64,000 bases of DNA. Source: Tricholoma matsutake (Eukaryota; Basidiomycota; Agaricomycetes; Agaricales; Tricholomataceae). Below the pieces are notes generated by a model, which saw nothing but the letters and a program-made list of their open reading frames with translations, had not been told where the DNA came from and did not search any database. The translations under genes were made by a program, and so were the position numbers. The stretch covers positions 16,004,337-16,068,336 of the forward strand of contig AP026538.1 of NCBI GenBank assembly GCA_026075535.2, given 5' to 3'. This document shows positions 1-10,171 of this stretch, piece after piece. Position 1 is the stretch's first letter; the number at the start of each line of letters is the position of its first letter.

Positions 1-972
1 AACTTTAAGGCTGAACAACAAGAAAAGCAAAAAATAATTCATGATACTGTTATTGAATATATGTTAAACAATGATCAGGAGCATGCTTTCAGAATTGTAG
101 CTAATCATGCCACAATGGCAAAACCAAGTCAGCTAAAGATGTACTTGGGTGGCATGGGTGGTACTGGAAAATCACAAGTTATTAAAGCATTCACAGCCTT
201 CTTTGAAAAACAAAATGAATCACATCGTATTATGATACTGGCTCCTACTGGCTCTGCTGCTGCTCTGTTAAATGGTTCTACTTATCATTCTGTTCTTGGA
301 ATAAGAATGTCTAATAATCAACAACATGAACTGGGTGGAAATGAACATTCAATGATGGCACTTGTCAAAGCATGACTTGATGGTGTGGACTACATCTTTT
401 TAGATGAAGTCTCAATGCTCACATGTCACGATTTGTATAGAATAAGTGCACAAATTGCAAAAGCAAGGAATACAATGGATACTCCATTTGGAGGTATCAA
501 CATGATTTTTGCTGGGGACTTTGCACAGTTACCTCCAGTTGGAGGTGATAGTTTGTATGCTGGTAGTGTTGGAACATCAGTGAACGCATCACAAACAGCA
601 AGAGGACAACAATCAGCTATTGGAAAAGCAGTATGGCATCAAGTTACAACTGTTGTAATCTTACAACAAAACATGCAACAAAAAACCCAAACACCTAATG
701 ATACTAAGTTACGAACAGCACTAGAGAACATGCGATATGCTGCTTGTACTCCACAAGACATATCCTTTCTGAGATCAATAATAGCTGGCCAAGGTTCCAA
801 GCAACCAAAGTTAGCAGATAAAAAATATCGTAATGTATCAATTATCACAGGACTAAATGTTCAAAAAGATAAAATTAACCAATTAGGATCAGAGTGGTTC
901 GCAGGAGAAACAGGTCAAACATTAACTTCATTTTATTCAGTGGATCACTTTGGACAAGAGGACGATCCAGCT
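1..972 (+). pseudogene. Helitron PIF1-like helicase, N-terminal half of the domain (5' end outside window)
   Basis: This is the SF1 DNA helicase domain of a rolling-circle (Helitron) transposase, which unwinds donor DNA during transposition. The frame is already open at base 1. Walker A reads GGMGGTGKSQ near 148-177 and Walker B reads FLDEVSML near 397-420, both typical of PIF1 helicases in fungal Helitrons. An in-frame TGA at 373-375, in a context expected to be CGA (Arg), separates the two motifs, so the copy is dead. The same frame then runs to about 972, where a B element interrupts it. The Rep/HUH part would lie upstream and is not in the window. Confidence 0.88.
959..972. repeat. Target-site duplication (left) of the B1/B2 insertion in the Helitron
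   Basis: The 14 bases aggacgatccagct at 959-972 recur as aggacaatccagct at 3632-3645, directly after the poly(A) of the inserted element. The single mismatch is CG versus CA. The Helitron reading frame matches on both sides (E-D-D-P-A and K-D-N-P-A). Confidence 0.88.
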
Positions 973-1413
973 CAGTATCGCTCCTTGACTTGTTACAACC
1001 ACCATAAACAGTGGTAAACACCTCTGCTCAACGTTGCTCGTGATGTCGAGACTGCATTTGTCATCCGATTTTCGATCGGATTTTACCATCATGAATGCTC
1101 TCGGCGACTCCAGGTTTGGCCTGATTTGCTAAGAGATCCATCCATCCGATCCCCAGGGATGCCCCGGTCATCGTTTCTGACAACAACCGCTATCTGTTTC
1201 ATTCTCCTGGGCTTTGAGGATCCTGGCTAGGTGAGTGATGTCTATGAAAGAGTAGTCTGGGTCCCTATGGGGGCTTAGAGTGGGTGTGGGATGCCTGCTT
1301 CAATGCTCGCCCAAGTCGACGCACTTGTTTAGTTGGGGGAGGTCTGGCTTAGGGGGGAGGGACATTTTTACTGGACTGTTGGCCATCTTTGAGGCTTCCA
1401 ACCTCCATGCTCC
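973..1413 (+). mobile_element. B1: 5' leader fragment of a B element
   Basis: After eight non-matching bases (973-980) the B family 5' terminus ctccttgacttgttacaacc begins at 981. The fragment continues through the conserved leader (gctaggtgagtg, then the gggggaggtctggctta block) and stops near 1410 just after the 'cttccaacctccatgct' stretch. A second complete B 5' end starts at once at 1415. No poly(A) or TSD separates B1 from B2, so this looks like a 5' tandem produced during reverse transcription, or a deletion between two nested copies. Confidence 0.75.
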
Positions 1414-3631
1414 AATGCTCCTTGACTTGTTACAACCACCATAAACAGTGGTAAACATTCCTGCTCAACATTGGTAGCAACGTCGAGACTGCAATTTTTG
1501 TCTGATCTTCGATCAGATTTCACCATTCGGCATCTCCAGGTCTGGCCTGATTTGCTAAGAGATCCATCCATCTGATCTCCATGGATGCCCTGGTCATTGT
1601 TTTTGACAATGGCTGCTATTCGTCTCATTCCCCTGTGCTTCGAGGATCCTGGCTAGGTGAGTGGTGTCTATGAAAGAGTAGTCTAGGTCCCTGTGGGGGC
1701 TTAGAGTGGGTGTGGGATGCCTGCTTCAATGCTCACCCAAGTCGATGCACTCGTTTAGTTGGGGGAGGTCTGGGTTAGGGGAAAGGACACCTACACTGGA
1801 TTGCTGGTTGTCTGGGAGGCTTCCAGCCTCCATGCTCTGCGAGTTTCTACTACTAGAGACATGTTACACTGACTACCCATTGGAATACACCATCATTAAA
1901 AGGGGCTGGGCGATGGTGCCCCCTGACGGCTAGGTTTAAGCGCCCGCCAAAGTGTGCTATCACACTTTGGGCAGCGCTTATGAATACTTTGGTGGCCGCT
2001 TTTCACCACCAAATCTCTACCTCCGGCACTCACACCCTTGAGGTGTTAGGAACCGGGTTCAGTCATCCCTCCCAATCAGCAACAGGATGTGTGGCCTGCC
2101 TGCCCCCTCAGAGTGTTCGGAGGCTGCATCGGGTGAATCTGAAACTGAGATAAGGGACCATCTGCTATCGATTCCATGCTGTGTATCTTGACTTCTACTG
2201 TCATCTACTTGTGCTAACTCACTCTCTATGCCTAAAAAGCGAACCAGAGACCATCCACCTCACTGGGGTCTACACGACCCCTCCCTGATCACGGGCGACA
2301 TCTTTGACGATGATGCCCAAGACTACAACACCTGGTTCTCACAGAACGAACCAGAGGTAGCAGCTGCCCTGGGCAGTTTGAGATCTGTGGGCTGGGGAGG
2401 ACCTCACTGACCCTGACGATTACGAGGACCTCCTTGCTATGCAGGAGGCCCTCACTTATGCCAAAAGGTGGGCCCAGGCTCGCCTCTAGGCAAGCTATCG
2501 ATCGTGTGTGATGAGTGCAAGGTGTCGTCGCCACACATAGACAATGGACACAAAGCCTCGAACAAGAGGATGTGTATACACAGGAGCTCGGCATCACTGA
2601 GTTCCTTTATCCAGAGGCACTCCCTGCCCTTTCACTGCCTTTGTTCCCCCCCTCCCTGAGTGGGTTGAGGATGAAGTGCTGTTATCTAGGGATGAGAGGT
2701 TGGAGGTCAAATCCACCTCTCCTTCCATGCCACAGCTACTGGATGCGATGACCACCTTTGTTGGTACCATCCGAATGTCAACCTTATGCTGCATATTTTG
2801 ATTAATAGAATCCTATACCAGTACTAACTCATTCTCAATGTCTAAATGGACAACCAGAGACCATTGTTCCGGTGACCTTGCACCTCTGGCAGCTGTCCCA
2901 GCTCCCTATGTGGTGATGCCAATAGCTCCAGCAGAGCTTCAATCTGGGGAACCCTCATCCCCAGTACAGTGCCGTTGTCATCCCAGATGGCCATGCCGTT
3001 ACTAGTGTGGGGCATCCCACTCCACACCCATCACCGCCAGTCCGCTGGCTGCTGTCAGGTTGGTGACAAGTGTCGCCACCCTTTACCTTCCCCCCGCTGC
3101 GGGGGGGATGATGTTATCGAGTGCATGCATCTGCTAGCATTTGCATGAGAGGGGCCTTGGCCCCCTGCCTATGGTGGTTCCGGTGAATAACCAGGTGAAC
3201 AACCAGCTGCCACATCACTGTCACTTGTGCATGACACGGTGATGGTCCACCTCATTCGTCTGGGGTGGTCAATCCTTGTTGGCTGGAATTACGCAGGCAG
3301 TTATTCCTCCTGCAAGGGGGGATTTACGGTGAAGTAACACTGCTGTGCCTGATCCGACTTTGGTTGGATATGTGGCTGGGGGACTGCTTTGCTCCAGTGG
3401 ACGATCTAATGGCTAGCCTCAGGAGGGGGGGCTCCCCCTCTGGATTATTGCCTTTCCTGGCTGAGAGGCCAATGTCTGTGGCACTGCCCGCATAAAGTGG
3501 CTAAAATGGGGACCTGGGTGGGAGATGGGTGAGGGGAACATGTAGATAGAGTAGTACCCAAGTCTGTACCCTGCTCCGTGGACTGTGTTCAAGCCCCGCA
3601 TTATAAATTCTGATCCACAAAAAAAAAAAAA
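1414..3631 (+). mobile_element. B2: B element with poly(A), composite subfamily
   Basis: Complete 5' terminus at 1415, leader, palindrome near 1937-1978, TATA-like box, ORF start at 2228, GC-rich palindromes in the 3' region (near 3090-3110 and 3150-3165), then the conserved 3' tail and poly(A) at 3619-3632. It sits in the Helitron helicase with a 14-bp TSD. It is composite: after about 2790 a second copy of the leader end and ORF start appears (TACTAAC near 2823, second ATG at 2838). The same architecture is found in B11. Confidence 0.85.
2228..2790 (+). pseudogene. B-family acidic ORF, degenerate (B2)
   Basis: Begins with the family N-terminus M-P-K-(K/W)-R-T-R-D-H-P-P-H and the acidic block ITGDIFDDDAQDYNT, then breaks into several frames. 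Later fragments still match the family: 'QELGITEFLYPEALPA' around 2580-2630 and the 'TTFVGTIRMSTL' remnant near 2755-2785. A second mini-ORF starts at ATG 2838 and jumps from the first ~8 residues straight to the family tail (ELQSGEPSSP). The function is unknown and no recognised domain is visible. Confidence 0.7.
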
Positions 3632-4263
3632 AGGACAATCCAGCTAAAGGAAAAAAGTGTATGCGTAAAAAAACAAACTTTGAATAATGGAGAAATTGCA
3701 CCAAAACTTCAGAATATTCTATGGGATTTGAGACACTCTGCTTCAGATCATGTGCCAGGTAAATTGTCATTATGTATTGGCATGCCTGTAATGATTCGAC
3801 ACAATGAAGCTACTGAATTGTGCATCACTAAAGGACAAGAGGGCCATATAGTTGGATGGCAAGCAGCTATTGGCCCTCAAGGGCAGAAGATAATTGATAC
3901 TTTGTTTGTTAAGCTCGATAATTCTGCAAAGTCCATACAATTAGAAGGCTTGCCAGAGAATGTAGTACCTTTGACAAGGTTGTCAAGTCCTATAGTATGT
4001 GTGACTCCTAGTGATGTTGCCTTGAAAGTTACCCGATAACAAATTCCTGTGCTTCCTAATTTTGCAATGACTGATTATGCATCACAAGGCAAAACAAGAA
4101 AGATTAATGTTGTCGATCTTAATAGTTGTAGAAGTCATATGGCATATATTATACTGCATTGTCAAGAAGTGCAACTTGTGAAGGCACTGTTATAATTTAA
4201 GGATTTGATGACCATAAGATAACATGTGGTGCTTCTGGATATCTTAGACAAGAATTCAGAGAA
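3632..4263 (+). pseudogene. Helitron helicase, C-terminal part of the PIF1 domain
   Basis: Resumes the helicase after the B insertion. Around 3667-3680 a run of A has shifted the frame by one base; the frame from about 3680 then reads HVPGKLSLCIGMPVMIRHNEA and later TKGQEGHIVGWQA. A TAA at 4037-4039 is followed in the same frame by QIPVLPNFAMTDYASQGKTR, the conserved SF1 motif V/VI region. A further 1-base shift near 4145-4155 leads to a TALSRSA motif, and an in-frame TAA near 4197 reads through to GFDDHKITCGASGYLRQEF. The known order of motifs in Agaricomycete Helitron helicases is kept, so this is one gene with several breaks. Confidence 0.85.
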
Positions 4264-5463
4264 TTGGAAATTCTTGATGATTTCACAAAGTTATCATATG
4301 AGGATTTATTACCAAAGCACATTGATGGTAACTTGTGCAATGCATTAGTGCATCAATTTCAGACATACAAAGGGACAACATACATCCCACCAAATGTTCC
4401 AAGTCAGCTTAAATGGACTTCATCAAATCCTATGGATCTTCTTCCTGTTATAACAGATACTTCATGGCAAATTATTGATAAGAAAGATCAATCAAATAAA
4501 GGAAAAGATAATAGTATACAGATATCACCCAAAGTGCCTGACACTCATAATTTTATTATTGCCAAAGGGACTATTACAAACAGCAACAGTAAAAAACACA
4601 AGTTGGCTGAAGATGATGATGAAACTGCATTAAAAAAGAAAAAACTTAAAGTCTCCTCCTCATCAGATGATATGCAAACATCACCAGTTGGGCTATCATG
4701 GGATTCAAAAGACTGGAGCTGTGCATATGATGCAATCTTTACAATACTTCATGATATATGGATTCAAAATCCAAACAAATGGTTTAGAATACTTAGTTTG
4801 GTTAGCAAACCTCTTGAAATGCTTGTAGTTGGATTTAAAGAAACTGCAAGAGCTAAAACATCACTGAAAAAATCAAGGAATAAGGTTAGAAACATGCTTC
4901 ATAATGAAAGTCAAGAAATGTTTCCTAAAGGTGCCACTGGTACTAGTATCATAGATCTGGCAAGTAAACTTGTAAATGGTACAGAAAGATTTTCCTATGC
5001 CAAGATTCAATGTGCAGTCTGCAATGCTGAAATGCCAACAAATCAACCAGACAATTTGATGTGTATTCATGCAAGAGCCAAAAGTGTTAATGAATGGTTT
5101 AAATCATGGCAGGAGGAATCTATAATATTTAATGGCTGTAACTCTCAGCAAACATTAAACTGTGGGTTCATATTTCCACCTGAGATTCTGGTCTTTAGTC
5201 TTGAGTCAAACAATATTGCCATTAGCAAAACTGTTAAAGTTAATGGAAGCACCATATCCTCTATTCCACTAAGGGGTATTGTTTATCTTGCTGACTTTCA
5301 TTTTACATCAAGAATAATTTCTAACAAAGATGTGTGGTTCCACAATGGTATGGTAACAAAAACAAAATGCAGAAAAGAGGGTCACATTACTGACTTTGAT
5401 GAGAAAAAATTCAGATATTGCAATAATGCACAAGCTGTACTGGCAATATACATGAAGAAATAA
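4201..5463 (+). pseudogene. Helitron C-terminal extension with a papain-like/USP-like cysteine peptidase fold (candidate)
   Basis: An open stretch of about 420 codons follows the helicase motifs in the same unit (LRQEFRELEILDDFTKL). After a Lys-rich linker (about 4560-4660) it reads GLSWDSKDWSCAYDAIFTIL around 4690-4750, a Cys-box-like segment with Cys at the position expected of a ubiquitin peptidase nucleophile. Downstream are two CxxC-like pairs (QCAVC near 5010). Near the end comes LRGIVYLADFHFTSRII followed by a Trp-containing strand, which resembles the His box of USP/UCH peptidases. The gene ends at TAA 5461-5463. Peptidase identity is an inference from motif spacing; the Helitron context is secure. 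The segment itself has no internal stop. Confidence 0.65.
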
Positions 5464-5517
5464 AAAAATTCTAACATAAGAACTCGTATATGCCAGTAAT
5501 TGGCCTCTACCCCCAAG
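5464..5517. other. Junction between Helitron and L1; no Helitron 3' end found
   Basis: About 54 bases separate the Helitron stop codon from recognisable L1 sequence. I looked for a Helitron 3' terminus (short GC hairpin followed by CTRR). There is a ttctaac but no convincing hairpin, so the Helitron end may be lost or beyond L1. Confidence 0.4.
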
Positions 5518-8264
5518 TTTAGAATTGGTGGGCACTGAGGCATCCACTGCAACAATGAGGCTATCTGCCTCGCTTTGGGCTGTGGCCCAAGCCTTGTTGA
5601 GGTCCCCTCTGTAGGCATTCCTCACCTCGTCCTCCTTTGAGGAGAGGTGTTGGGTGGTGAAGCGGGTGGGGAACAAGTCCTTCACCCTGTTTCCATGGGT
5701 GTTTTCTTTCCCAAATGGGTCGAATTCATCCGCTGGGACTGAGTCCATCACAGCTGCAGAGGTGATTGATGGACTTTGTAGTGAAAAAGTGGACACCACC
5801 CCTACCACTTTGAGTCTGAGGTCATGGGGTGATGTAGTGCCTGCAAATTTACACTCTAAGATTGCTCTCAGAGGGTGTGAGGGGGCAAGCATGGGAGTTC
5901 TCAATGCTCCCCTGTCTGTGAGATGCTGCAGTAGTCCTGCAATACTTTCCAGGCCACCTATAGGGGTGGTTCTGAATGCACCAGTGATCCAGCGTGCAGC
6001 AATAGACTGCACCTGGGCCATTGCTTTTATGACACCTTTAAAGTGCATGCCTTTAAAGTGCCAGAGTCTCAGCCTGTACATCATGATTGGCACGATGCAT
6101 GAGTGGTACAAGAGGCATTTCTGCATTGGTTTGAGCCCCCTTACAGAATTGCCCAGCATTCCCATAGCCCTCGCTATAGTGAGGGCTTTGGTGGAGTAGA
6201 ATCTCGCATGCTCTTTGAAAGAGAGTTTGCAGTCAAAGAAAAAGCCAAGGTACCTCCAGGTGACCTTAGGTTTGAGTGGGGACCCTCCTGTGTATGGGGC
6301 AAATCCTAAGTCAATGGGCAGAGGATGGAACCTCCTCGACCTGGTGAAATGGAAGACTTTGGATTTGTCATGTTCGAGGACAAGTCCTAGTGATGTAAAT
6401 GCCTGGAATATCCAGCCATATGCTTGTTTAAGCAGGGGGAGGTTATCCTCCAGCTGGGGGTTGCAGATGATGAGCATTCCATCATCTATGTATGACATGA
6501 GATCGACCTGTTGGCCAATCTTGCTACTCCTGAATAGTTTCATGACTGGCACTAGGTATAGTGCCGACAGAACAGGGAATAGGGCAGAGCCTTGTCCCAC
6601 CCCCACATCCGCTTTGAACGGGCCAGATGAGAAGGTGTTCCACTTGTAGGTCATTTTGCAACCCACAAGGTAGGACCGGAAGAAGTTCACCACAACTGTG
6701 GGGAACCCCGACCGGGATATAATCTCCAACAGAACTTGGTGGTTCAGTGAAGGGAAGAACTGAGCTATGTCGAAGGCGACAACACTCATTTGAAGTCCCT
6801 CTGCCCATCCTGCTCATATTAGGTGGGTGAGGTAAATGCCAGCGTCCTTGGTAGAGCACTGGGTGACTCCTCCAAACTGGTTGGGTTCAAAGGCGCCATG
6901 TTCCACTCCATCGAATTGAAGCTATCTAGACAGCATTGTTTTGACTAGTTTCCCCAGAGTGTTCAAGAGCACAATTGGTCTGAACGACTTTGGTGTGGAG
7001 TAGTTAGGTTTCCCTGGTTTCAGTATGATGACCAATAGGGACTCCTTGAAATGGGCTGGCCAATGGGGACGTGCACCAGTGTTTTAGGTGTGACCATGTA
7101 ACATGATCGGGGCCTGGTGCAGAGCAGGAGGAGCATGCACTTAGTGCCTCCTTCATCTCCATTACTGAAAATGGGATCCAGGCCCTCTCAGGCACTGGGT
7201 CCAGTTTGGATAAGAACTCCAGATCTATTTGTCGATCTGAAGCTGCATTGTAGGACCCATCCAGGGCAGCCCACAGTGAGTCTAGGTCATTGCAAGGATT
7301 TCCCCAATAGGAGATCGCCTCAAATGATGGTAGGTTTCTTTGACATGTCCAGGCCACAAGGCCCCAGGGTCGCCTGTTTGTGGTGGCTACTTCATGGATG
7401 CAATCCTCAAAGAAGTCCCATTTAGCATGTCTCATGACTTTGCAATATTGTTTCCAGTCCTGTCCCTCCTGGGAGAGTCTGTATGTATCGAGTGCGTCTC
7501 TGCATTCCTCAGTCCACCATCCTTTGGACAATTTGCCTAGACATGATTCCTTGGCATGGTCAGACATCCCCCTGGCTTTTGGTAGAATTTCACAGTACAG
7601 CACAAATTGAAGATCCATGGGTATGAACATCAGGTCAATCACTGTGGGGTGAAGGCCCTGTTGTGGGGGGAAGTGTGTGGGTCCCTCCTCTATGGGGAAG
7701 GCCCTTGCAAGGCCTAGTGCTGCAGCTGATTCCACTAAGTGGTCAGCATGAATAGAATGCTCCGGTCCCTGGGGGTCCCAGGAAGTATGATGTATGTTGA
7801 AATCGCTGCACATGAAGTGCAGGCATGGGAGTGCCATGACACTCTCATATAAAAGCATGGTGGCTGTGTGTTGGCTGTCTGAGTAGACATTCACCAGGAG
7901 TATAATGTCATCCCCTATTCCCATGGAGAATATCAGAACATCCTGATGATCAATCAGATCTTGGTGGAGACCTGGTCTAAGATTGGCGATGCTGTTCGCT
8001 ACATACACTGCAATGCATGGAGGGGAATCCACCCCTGATGGGCACACTAATAGGCTCCAATTTGGGCTTATAGGTGTGCCTATAATGTCCTCCCCTTCCC
8101 TGTTGTGGGCAGAGGGGGCTGAGCTGCCAAGGAGGCTCTTGAATAAAGAGCAGATTGTAGTCATCTACTAGATCTGCCAGTAATGTGTCCATGTAACCAT
8201 AATTTCTGTTTACATTTTGACTAAATACTTGTAGACGAGGGAGTGACCTGAGTCTTTCTCTCAT
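5518..8264 (-). pseudogene. L1 ORF2: endonuclease-reverse transcriptase (RNase H truncated)
   Basis: ORF2 encodes the nicking and copying enzyme of the LINE. It starts at ATG 8264, directly after the ORF1 TAA. Endonuclease motifs in order are SQNVNRN, FIQEPPW, CSDFNIHH and MSDH, as in APE-type endonucleases. The RT shows APGPDHVTWSHLKHWC, then VVAFDIAQFFPSLNH (motif A), GVGQGSALFP (motif B) and MSYIDDG (motif C), then YLGFFFDCKLSF. RNase H begins at IVAVDASVPT and is cut. Frameshifts occur near 8160 and about 6900-7010, with a TGA within the LI(R)AGW segment near 6815, so it is not functional. Confidence 0.88.
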
Positions 8265-8852
8265 TTACATTCAACCACCGCATCCTGCAGGAGGGTGATT
8301 AGGAGGGGAGCGGGACTTTTGTCTAGCACTCACCTCGTCATAGTGCGCTCTGATCCAGTCACAGTCAAAGTAATGTTGCCAAAAGTTGCATCAACAATCA
8401 TTGGATGCATGGTTTTTGTGGCAGTTTAGACACCTAGCCAGGTGTGGACAAGCTACTCCCTCTGGAGTGGGAGAAATGGGCGGGTTAGCTGTGGGGCTAC
8501 CCTTGCAACATCCCGCCAGGGCACGGTGGTGCTCCTTGCGGTGTGGACCTGTGCAGATTGGACACTTGGTCTGTGGTGCTCTGCATGCTGGGATGGGGTG
8601 GCCCCATTTCCAGCATTGTTGGCAGAGGGGGAGGCCAGGGTTAGCCCTGGCCGCCCTAATGTGTGTGACATAGTGTCCAAACTGGATGCCTCATCCAATG
8701 AGCGCCTTGGCATGTGCACCACTGATTGAGTCAGCAATGTTCAAATAAACCATGCATGTATCCTACATTTTCAAATCTTGTACAATGCACAGGGGGTTGT
8801 GTAATATCACCAAGTCAGAGATGCCTGACTTGATGATGTGGGCTATGACGCC
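8265..8852 (-). pseudogene. L1 ORF1 (gag-like, CCHC), C-terminal part
   Basis: Minus-strand C-terminal portion of the LINE nucleic-acid-binding ORF1. Translation of the reverse strand gives a zinc-knuckle block around 8390-8620 matching the better-preserved copy in L7, and the end stops at TAA 8267-8265, which abuts the ORF2 ATG. Several frame breaks are present. The N-terminal half is missing because B3 joins at about 8852. Confidence 0.75.
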
Positions 8853-9640
8853 TTGCACCCATCACACACGATCAAGTGTTTGCCTTAGTGTTGGCCTCGA
8901 CTTCAGCAAGGGCCTCCTGCATAGCAAGAGGATCCTCGTTGTTGTCAGGGTTGGAGGTTTTCTCCAGGCCACTGATCTTGCAATGCCCTAAGGGTTGCTG
9001 CTACTACTGGTCCCTCAGACTGGGAGTCGTAGTCTAGGGTGTCATCATCAGAGATGTCACCCATATATAGGAAGGGGTTGTGATGACCCCAGTAGTTGGT
9101 TAGGTCTCTAGTTGGCTGTTTGGGCATGGAGAGCGAGTTAGCACTAGTATATGATGGTAGAAGTTAAGAAATGTAGCGTGAGATCGATAACAGCTGGCCC
9201 CTTATCTCAATTCTGGGTCCACCCGATACAGCCTCCAAACACTCCAAGGGGGCAGGCATCCTGCTGCTGGTGGGAGAAAATTGGACCCGGGTCATGGCAC
9301 CCCAGAGGGATGAGCACCACAGGTGGAGAGTTTGTGGTGAGAAGCAGCCACCAGAGCATTGTCCTAGCTGTCAGGGGGCACCGTCACCCAGCCCCTTTTA
9401 ATGATGGTGTATTCCAAGAGATAGTCAGTGTAGCATGTCCCTAGTAGCAGAGACTCACAGAACAAGGAGGTTGGTGGTGCCCAGGCCAACCAACAGTCCA
9501 GTAGAAGTGTCCTTCTCCCAAGCCAGACCTCCCCCAGCTGAGTGAGCGTGATGACATGGGCGAGCATTGAAGTAGGCATCCCACACCCACTCTAAGCCCC
9601 ATACCCAGACTACTCTCTTGTGGACAACACTCACCTAGCA
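8853..9640 (-). mobile_element. B3: internal fragment of a B element
   Basis: Minus-strand B sequence from the leader (gctaggtgagtg at about 9640) through the ORF start (ATG 9127) to the 'ASRQTID' region near 8870. Both ends are truncated: the 5' terminus and the whole 3' half are missing, and there is no poly(A). The ORF part reads MPKQPTRDLTNYWG and GDISDDDTLDYDSQ, a divergent member of the family. Confidence 0.8.
8870..9127 (-). pseudogene. B-family acidic ORF fragment (B3)
   Basis: N-terminal quarter of the B ORF from ATG 9127, with the acidic DDDTLDYDS block and the 'ATLRALQDQWPGENL' segment corresponding to 'AALKAVRDLWARED' in other copies. A frame break follows and the sequence stops at the junction with L1. 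Confidence 0.65.
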
Positions 9641-10171
9641 ATGAGATTTAATATTTCAAGGTGGTGAAATCTCTATTAGAATGTTTGCCTTTTGTGATCT
9701 TGAAAACCTGATGTGAAATCATTACTTTCACTATACCAATCACAAGGTTGAAAGCTAGCCTTTCTGAAACTATTTCTGCAGATTGAAAGCCAGCCCCTCC
9801 ACTCTCAGAATGTTAAACTGAACAGCTGCTGAAAGGCTTGTTGAAAGTCTTTGTGAAAGTCATGCTTTCACACAGACTTTGACCAACCAGAAAGAAATTC
9901 TTTTATGGATCAGAAAGCATGACCAGAAAATAAAACTTTCTGATCTAATTTCTGAAAGCCTTTCAGGCAATTGATAAGTTACACATCGGCTTACAGAAAT
10001 ACTTCCAGTATCTACACTGAAATGTCATGAGAAATTTAACCAGAAATATTGATTTTCAAAGTATATTTCTAATGGGTAATTTTTTGAATTTCTGTTTGTA
10101 GAGATTTAGTCTCAAATATAATATTTCACAAAGAATTTCTAACTATATTTCAGAAAGGAGGAATTATGAGG
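9641..10171. other. AT-rich block of unknown origin between B3 and L2
   Basis: About 530 bases clearly richer in AT than the neighbours, with no ORF of note. Short motifs tttctga and tcagaaa recur in both orientations, and gagattt...aaatctc forms a small inverted repeat at 9643-9675; gagattt recurs near 10104. It could be a degenerate MITE or a piece of unique host DNA. No matching termini or TSD were found. Confidence 0.5.

Larger units (their letters stand above)
5518..8852 (-). mobile_element. L1: LINE (L family), truncated at both ends
   Basis: Minus-strand non-LTR retrotransposon with the end of ORF1, then endonuclease, reverse transcriptase and the first residues of RNase H. The 3' end is lost at 5518 within the RNase H start, and the 5' end is lost near 8852 where B3 begins. 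There is no poly(A). It is the most continuous EN-RT copy in the window. The domain order EN-RT-RNase H with a CCHC ORF1 resembles fungal Tad-like LINEs; the clade assignment is from memory. Confidence 0.88.

Noticed and set aside
3090..3170. Rho-independent terminators from the GC palindromes in B 3' regions
   Set aside because: Bacterial terminators do not apply to this fungal context. The palindromes are conserved family features with unknown role.
5464..5517. Helitron 3' terminus (CTRR with hairpin)
   Set aside because: A ttctaac is present but no GC hairpin 10-12 bases upstream, so it is not supported.
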